Assembly (NCBI RefSeq): GCF_014322765.1
Contig: NZ_JAASTZ010000025.1
Span: forward strand, 1 to 38,048
DNA: 38,048 nt
Origin: Listeria immobilis
Lineage (GTDB): Bacteria > Bacillota > Bacilli > Lactobacillales > Listeriaceae
Direction of reading: 5' to 3'
This document shows positions 35,421 through 38,048 of this stretch, one piece after another. Under the pieces are notes generated by a model. It saw nothing but the letters and a program-made list of their open reading frames with translations. It was not told the DNA's origin and did not search any database. Both the position numbers and the translations under genes were made by a program. How positions within the stretch are numbered: the stretch's first letter is position 1; every line of letters begins with the position of its first letter.

Positions 35421-35458
35421 CTAAAACGTTTACAAAATTTTACCTTGGAGGATAAAAC

Positions 35459-36103
35459 ATGAATTCAACAGTTACTTTCTATGTTACTCGGCATGGCGAA
35501 ACATTACTTAATCAGTTACATAAAGCACAAGGTTGGGCAGATTCCCCATTGACTGAAAGAGGAATCCAATCAGCCTCACAATTAGGACTACAACTGAAAG
35601 ATGTTCAATTTTCGTCTGTATTTTCCAGTGATACATCCAGAGCTTTACAAACTGGAAAAACCATATTAACTGCACAGGGGCAAAATGAGTTGCAAGTTAT
35701 TACTGATAAAAGACTCCGCGAGTGGTGCTTAGGGAGCTGGGAAGCAGAAAATAATGATAAGTTCATTTCAAGTATGATGAATGAATTGCAGATTCAAAAT
35801 GATTTTTCAGAACTTAATTTTCGTCTGTCAGAAGTTCATGAAGTTATTTATAAATCCGATATAACAGGAATGGTTGAACCGTTTCATATGATTACGGATA
35901 GGTTGGAAAGTTTTCTCAAAGATATAGGCGATAATTTTATTCACTTGAATAATCCAAACATCCTAATTGTTACTCATGCTTTTACTATTAAAACACTGTT
36001 ATATTTGTTTTCAAAAGAAATGTTGCGAAAAAAACCAAAAATCAAAAATGTCGATATTATTATCATTAAATATGATGGTAAAAGTTTTTCTATCCTTACA
36101 TGA
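35459..36103 (+). CDS. Histidine phosphatase superfamily protein (phosphoglycerate-mutase type)
   Basis: 214 residues from ATG 35459, with TTGGAGG eight bases upstream. FYVTRHGET contains the catalytic RHG motif (Arg11-His12-Gly13) with the phospho-histidine; QGWADSPLTERGIQSA is the second typical block; SSDTSRALQTG and, near residue 172, THAFTIKTLL give the other active-site residues. It is cytoplasmic. Substrate is unknown, since members range from phosphoglycerate mutase to broad phosphatases. It lies alone in the decayed region after guaA and may be cargo of a former element. Confidence 0.85.
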   Translation: MNSTVTFYVTRHGETLLNQLHKAQGWADSPLTERGIQSASQLGLQLKDVQFSSVFSSDTSRALQTGKTILTAQGQNELQVITDKRLREWCLGSWEAENNDKFISSMMNELQIQNDFSELNFRLSEVHEVIYKSDITGMVEPFHMITDRLESFLKDIGDNFIHLNNPNILIVTHAFTIKTLLYLFSKEMLRKKPKIKNVDIIIIKYDGKSFSILT

Positions 36104-36262
36104 TAAGCATAACTCACCTATGCAGTTAATGGCGAGAATTATATTTTTACAACTACCAGCTCGTTTGTTGCCACAAGTCATGACATGTTACGCTGAAACG
36201 CTCTGAAAATTAGTTTAGATATTTGCTATTTTGCGAACCAGTTGAGTCACTAACAAAACTAC

Positions 36263-36320
36263 AAACCCAATAAAATAAGTCAACAGCCAAGAATGCTGTT
36301 GACTTATTTTATTGGGTTTT
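36263..36320. terminator. Very strong bidirectional terminator
   Basis: Perfect 25-bp stem (36263-36287 with 36295-36319), seven-base loop, AAACCC at one end and GGGTTTT at the other. It lies between the phosphatase gene and the minus-strand ORF. From 36104 to 36262 I see no gene. Confidence 0.85.
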
Positions 36321-36338
36321 ATGACTAAAATCATTCTT

Positions 36339-36557
36339 TCAGGTTCTATTTTTTAGGCTGACTATTTCTTTCTTCACTTCTTCACTGAACATTTCTAAAC
36401 GGTCTTCTCGTGTTGCTTCAACATGATATACATCATTTGCTTTATCGTATTTATAAGTCTGAATAACTTCTTCTAGTGTTTCCTCACCAATTCCATAGTA
36501 GATAATCACTGAATTGTCCATAGTTAATCCAATTACTTCAAAATTAGTTGTAAACAC
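36339..36557 (-). pseudogene. 72-codon ORF, probably the 3' part of a truncated gene
   Basis: The frame runs from a GTG at 36557 with no ribosome binding site, and stays open upstream of the GTG as well. The peptide includes LTMDNSVIIYYGIGEETLEE and ends EIVSLKNRT; it is acidic and soluble, and no family is recognised. The neighbour on the plus strand, a MerR-type regulator, loses its N-terminus at the same place. A deletion spanning the divergent 5' ends of both genes explains this best. It could still be an intact small gene. Confidence 0.4.
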
Positions 36558-36561
36558 CTTG

Positions 36562-37309
36562 ACTAGATAATGAAATTACGGCATTATCGACAGTTAAATC
36601 TATTTTAGTACGTTTTGCTGAAGAAATTAATGATAAAGCTGATGTACATTTAAAATTACTTGATGATGATATGCTGTTTGCTTCTATAAATGCCCTTTCT
36701 TTTTCAGATAACCAAATTAAAGAAAAGGAGAGTATATCAATGGATGAACTCCATAAAGCAAGTGAAAATTTAAATAAACTAGAAGATAAAGATATTCGTA
36801 TTATTTATTTACCACCTATGGCTATAGCGGCGGCTTATGCTTCAGGAGAGGGTTGTGAGGGAAAAGCATTGGATATGATTAGTAAATTTACAAAAGAGAA
36901 CGATTTATTGAAAATAAAACCAGATGCTCGAAGCTTTGGCTTTGACTGCTCTGACGTTTCTATTGAGATTGGTGAAAATTCACGCATTTATGAAGTATGG
37001 GTCTCAATACCTGATAATATGGAGGTCCCAGCACCACTTTTAAAACGAAAATTCAGTGGGGGATTATATGCCGCACATGTGCTGCGGTCATGGGATTTCT
37101 CTGATTGGCGATGGTTGACAGAATGGGTTGATGCAAGTGATAAGTATGAAAGCGATTGGGGAGCGCCTCGATGGGATTCACCTGAAACAGTTTTTGGACA
37201 AGGATTTGAAGAAACACTAAACTTCTATAATTTTGTTCAGAAACATAATTCTGAAATGGGTTATCTACAACTTGATTTATTATTCCCTATAAAAGAAAAA
37301 TATAACTAG
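36562..37309 (+). pseudogene. MerR-type regulator lacking its DNA-binding domain
   Basis: The frame is open from just after a stop at 36559-36561 and ends at 37309. The first residues, LDNEITALSTVKSILVRF and on to LLDDDMLF, look like the coiled-coil segment that follows the winged helix in MerR regulators. After KEKESISMDELHKASENLNK comes a GyrI-like effector-binding domain: VRIIYLPP-type start (DIRIIYLPPMAIAAAYASG), YEVWVSIPDNMEVPAPLLKRKFSGGLYAAH and WLTEWVDASD. The helix-turn-helix domain of about 75 residues is missing. An ORF from ATG 36671, or an internal ATG at 36740 preceded by AAGGAG, could still yield a free ligand-binding domain. Confidence 0.6.
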
Positions 37310-37323
37310 AGGGGAGCTATAGA

Positions 37324-37935
37324 ATGAAAAATTATGAAATTGGTTCGATACTTTCATTTGGGAATTATAACTGGCGAGTACTTGATATAAAAGAAAATAG
37401 TGCTTTAATTATAACTGAAAATATTATAGAACATCGTGTTTACCATGATGCGTATAAACAGATAACATGGGCTGATTGTGCGTTAAGATTCTATCTTAAT
37501 GGTGAGTTTTATAATACATTTTCTGCTACTGAGAAATCGAAAATAGTTTCTGTAATCAATAAAAATGATGATAATCAATGGTATGGTACAGATGGGGGAG
37601 TAGATACCAAAGATAGCATATTCTTATTGAGTATTGAGGAAGTGACATGCCATTACTTTGGTGATAGTAGTTCAAAATTATATGAGCCGGGAAAGAATCA
37701 AAGATATTGGTTTGAAAGAAAAGATGATAATAACAATAAACGGATAGCAAGATTCGAGGGCAAAACTGGAGTTTGGTGGTGGCTTCGTTCACCTGGGCGA
37801 GTAAATGTAAAAGCGGTATATATACACGGTGATGGTAATGTGGGAATTCAAGGAAATAATATATTTAAAGGCAATATAAGTGATCGCAAATGTACTGGTG
37901 GTGTTCACCCAGCTTTATGGATGAAATTTTATTAA
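37324..37935 (+). CDS. DUF6273-type protein of unknown function
   Basis: 203 residues from ATG 37324, with GAGGGGAGC upstream and fourteen bases after the MerR-like remnant, so probably co-transcribed. It is soluble and beta-rich. Features of the DUF6273 fold: GNYNWRVLDIKENSALIITENII at the start, WADCALRFYLNGEFYN, and WWWLRSPG followed by VYIHGDGNVGIQG and GGVHPALWM at the end. Such domains occur widely in Firmicutes and phages and are often fused to surface domains; their function is unknown. Here the domain stands alone. Confidence 0.78.
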   Translation: MKNYEIGSILSFGNYNWRVLDIKENSALIITENIIEHRVYHDAYKQITWADCALRFYLNGEFYNTFSATEKSKIVSVINKNDDNQWYGTDGGVDTKDSIFLLSIEEVTCHYFGDSSSKLYEPGKNQRYWFERKDDNNNKRIARFEGKTGVWWWLRSPGRVNVKAVYIHGDGNVGIQGNNIFKGNISDRKCTGGVHPALWMKFY

Positions 37936-38048
37936 ATAGTTATTAGCAACACTCATGTTGAAGTGGTGCTACTGACATAGTACAATAAAAGTAGACCCAG
38001 GGTTAGAGAAAAAATGATAAAATAAAAGAAAGAAAACCCAAGTGTCAA

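Noticed and set aside
36121-36206. Continuation of a plus frame reading PMQLMARIIFLQLP..
   Set aside because: It overlaps the phosphatase gene out of frame and lacks a start or any recognisable similarity.
34934-38048. Second copy of the guaA 3' end as an attR site
   Set aside because: I looked for repeats of the final bases of guaA in the rest of the window and saw none.
1-38048. CRISPR array, tRNA or rRNA genes
   Set aside because: No regularly spaced repeats, no cloverleaf with a CCA-type end, and no rRNA motifs were seen.

Overview
The window is a Listeria chromosome segment, most likely L. monocytogenes of a serotype 4b-like lineage. The DNA is AT-rich with Gram-positive ribosome binding sites, and the gene order ylaI-ylaN-ftsW-pycA, tagGH, autolysin, wall teichoic acid (WTA) genes, pncB-nadE, guaA is the order I know from the lmo1069-lmo1096 region of L. 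monocytogenes EGD-e. Two things point to 4b: the autolysin is a 774-residue protein with seven GW modules, matching what is described as IspC (the serotype 4b form of Aut), and the rmlACBD rhamnose genes that serotype 1/2 strains carry inside this cluster are absent. Species and serotype are inferences from memory, not database results.

Layout. 1-1403: secreted amidase with SH3-type repeats on the minus strand, cut by the window edge, followed by a small ORF or gene relic. 1.8-8.7 kb: housekeeping block with YlaI, YlaN, the SEDS glycan polymerase FtsW, pyruvate carboxylase, and a lipoprotein preceded by a possible structured leader RNA. 9.0-13.4 kb: the teichoic acid exporter TagGH and the autolysin. 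13.4-22.8 kb: accessory envelope genes, namely a minus-strand SGNH-like DUF6270-type protein, a GtrB-like glycosyltransferase with a GT-C-like membrane protein, a GT2/teichoic-acid-polymerase fusion and an unrecognised 339-residue protein. 22.9-30.0 kb: galU (minus), then tarI, tarJ, GT2, TagF/TarL-like, TarB-like and tagD. 30.1-34.9 kb: NAD salvage (pncB, nadE), a small monooxygenase-like protein, an orphan PTS IIB protein and guaA. 34.9-38.0 kb: a decayed accessory region behind guaA with a possible integrase tail, unassigned fragments, a phosphoglycerate-mutase-type phosphatase, a decapitated MerR-type regulator and a DUF6273-type protein.

How the genes fit together. TarI and TarJ would make CDP-ribitol, TagD CDP-glycerol and GalU UDP-glucose. 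The TarB-like protein would prime the polymer. The GT2 and TagF-like proteins would extend a ribitol-phosphate backbone carrying sugar. The GtrB-like/GT-C-like pair would add a lipid-linked sugar outside the membrane, using a flippase not encoded here. TagGH would export the polymer. IspC binds the surface through GW modules, which are known to bind teichoic acids. The strongest unexplained signals are two candidate structured RNAs: about 7711-7824 before the lipoprotein gene, and 25722-25832 inside the WTA operon, the latter overlapping a 23-codon ORF coupled to the next gene. The decay scars after guaA are also notable.
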